64,000 bases of DNA from Anaerolineae bacterium (GTDB lineage: Bacteria > Chloroflexota > Anaerolineae > Anaerolineales > UBA4823). The translations under genes and the position numbers were made by a program. The notes beneath the pieces are model-generated. The model was not told the origin of the DNA. It searched no databases and saw nothing but the letters and a program-made list of their open reading frames with translations. The DNA is taken from positions 38,138 to 102,137 of the forward strand of contig QEXX01000048.1 of assembly GCA_003130835.1 (NCBI GenBank), in the 5' to 3' direction. Positions 62,892 through 64,000 of the stretch are shown piece after piece (positions within the stretch are counted from its first letter, which is position 1; the number at the start of each line of letters is the position of its first letter).

Positions 62892-64000
62892 ATGCCACAG
62901 GTTAGCCAACGTTCACTGTCGAAACCCTGTTATCGCATTTTGGGAATCGAGTCATCCTGTGATGAGACAGCGGCGGCGGTGGTTGAAAATGGGGTGACGA
63001 TTCTCTCGAATGTGGTTGCCTCGCAAGCTTCCTTACATGCTCCATTTGGAGGGGTATTCCCAGAAGTTGCCTCACGCCAGCATCTGATCACTTTCTCGCC
63101 GGTGATAGAACAAGCTTTACGGGAAGCTCATGTGGAATTATGCGAGGTGGACGCAATCGCTGTGACGCGTGGGCCGGGCTTGCCAGGCTCCCTTGTTGTC
63201 GGAATGAACCTGGCGAAAGGGTTGGCAATGGTAAGTGGTAAGCCGCTGATTGGCGTTCATCATCTAGAGGCTCATCTCCTCTCGACGGAGTTAATCGGGG
63301 AGCCAGAACGTAATTCAATCGCTTACCCGGCGATCGGATTGATTGTTTCCGGAGGGCATACGGAGCTGGTATTAATCGAAGAACCGTTGCGCTATCGCTC
63401 CTTAGGGGGTACCTTAGATGATGCGGCAGGCGAAGCTTTTGATAAAGTAGCACGCTTGTTAAACTTACCCTATCCTGGTGGACCTTCTATTCAGATCGCA
63501 TCAAAAAATGGGGATGCCAACGCTTTTGCCTTTCCACGCGCTTGGTTGGAAGGTAGTTGGAACTTTTCTTTTAGTGGTCTGAAGACAGCCGTGTTGCGTG
63601 AAGTCAAAAGACTGGAACGGTTTGCCTCAGGGCTGCCGGTTGAGGATTTAGCGGCTAGTTTTCAGCAAGCGGTAGTTGATGTCTTAGTGGGAAAAACGCT
63701 TTTGGCTGCGGAGACATTCCAAGCCAAGAGCATTTTGGTTGTTGGGGGAGTCTCAGCCAACCAAGCCTTGCGGGAGGCCTTTCTCAGCCAATCCTCCTTA
63801 CCGGTCTTGATCCCTCCCTTATTTCTTTGCACAGATAATGCAGCGATGGTGGCGGTGGTTGGCTATTGGCGCTTCTTGAAAGGGCAGGTGGATGGGCTGG
63901 AGATGGATGTATTGCCAAATTGGCCTTTGGTTTCCCTATCAGAAAGCCCTCAATCAACGAGTGGAGGCGGTTTAGTGGTTTTGCCTGACATTTCGGAAAA
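62892..64000 (+). CDS. tsaD: tRNA N6-adenosine threonylcarbamoyltransferase (cut by window end)
   Basis: Transfers the threonylcarbamoyl group to A37 of ANN-decoding tRNAs. Conserved LGIESSCDETAAAVV, HLEAHLLS (metal His), VSGGHTELVLI, FDKVARLLNLPYPGGP and CTDNAAMVA. ATG 62892 is 13 bases after the peptidase stop. The usual end of the family (about 335-345 residues, near DVLPNWPL) is passed; the frame runs on to the end of the window with a Ser/Gly-rich stretch (SESPQSTSGGG), so there is a C-terminal extension or fused domain. Confidence 0.95.
   Translation, partial: MPQVSQRSLSKPCYRILGIESSCDETAAAVVENGVTILSNVVASQASLHAPFGGVFPEVASRQHLITFSPVIEQALREAHVELCEVDAIAVTRGPGLPGSLVVGMNLAKGLAMVSGKPLIGVHHLEAHLLSTELIGEPERNSIAYPAIGLIVSGGHTELVLIEEPLRYRSLGGTLDDAAGEAFDKVARLLNLPYPGGPSIQIASKNGDANAFAFPRAWLEGSWNFSFSGLKTAVLREVKRLERFASGLPVEDLAASFQQAVVDVLVGKTLLAAETFQAKSILVVGGVSANQALREAFLSQSSLPVLIPPLFLCTDNAAMVAVVGYWRFLKGQVDGLEMDVLPNWPLVSLSESPQSTSGGGLVVLPDISE

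Overview
The window looks like chromosomal DNA of a bacterium of the Chloroflexota, probably class Anaerolineae. This is an inference from gene content: several Pro/Thr-rich ('TPTPTP') secreted lipoproteins, a membrane-anchored Ser/Thr kinase, FHA and CpXC proteins, a short Oxa1-type YidC, a MutL with the endonuclease motif, and several promoters lying directly against start codons. No phage, plasmid, rRNA, tRNA or CRISPR locus is visible. Most of the window is dense housekeeping DNA in short operons, often joined by ATGA overlaps.

Layout. 1-5.8 kb, minus strand: the rpmH-rnpA-yidD-yidC cassette, with a beta-propeller lipoprotein inserted between yidD and yidC, preceded by a lipid flippase-like protein, a YugP-type protease and a CtpA protease. 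5.9-18.3 kb: a CoA-transferase alpha subunit with a HAD phosphatase, mutL, a sirtuin with a receiver/CpaE fusion, tilS, a tyrosine-recombinase homologue lacking its catalytic tyrosine, an ATP-grasp/esterase pair, HD and SanA-like genes, and folC. 18.4-28 kb: lon, an SH3 lipoprotein, a class III aminotransferase, then a signalling block (histidine kinase, CpXC coiled-coil protein, FHA-winged-helix regulator divergent from a Ser/Thr kinase). 28-37 kb: a large membrane-anchored GH3-like protein with altered catalytic residues, the CoA-transferase beta subunit with a dehydratase and a GDPD, an AAA ATPase, a GT2 glycosyltransferase and recJ. 37.3-42.4 kb: a 119-bp MITE-like element, a YvcK-type gene and gap-pgk-tpiA. 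42.4-46 kb: a NusG paralogue, gmd, a lipoprotein and a nucleotidyltransferase-fold protein.

46.0-49.4 kb is the accessory part: an array of 83-bp palindromic tandem repeats, a secreted beta-propeller gene, and about 1.1 kb without a recognisable gene that may hold decayed coding DNA. 49.4-64 kb: rarD, glpD, a TetR-like operator ahead of an ATPase-permease-ATPase ABC operon, a PilZ protein, maeB, and a plus-strand run of a small membrane protein, selA, an M24 peptidase and tsaD (cut by the window end).

No complete known defence or biosynthetic system is present. The best candidates for undescribed biology are: the kinase/FHA-winged-helix/CpXC/histidine-kinase block; the apparent pseudoenzymes (GH3-like and recombinase-like); the CoA transferase split across 24 kb whose beta subunit seems to lack the catalytic Glu; the ATP-grasp/esterase pair; the ATPase-permease-ATPase operon under a TetR-type palindrome; and the two repeat elements.
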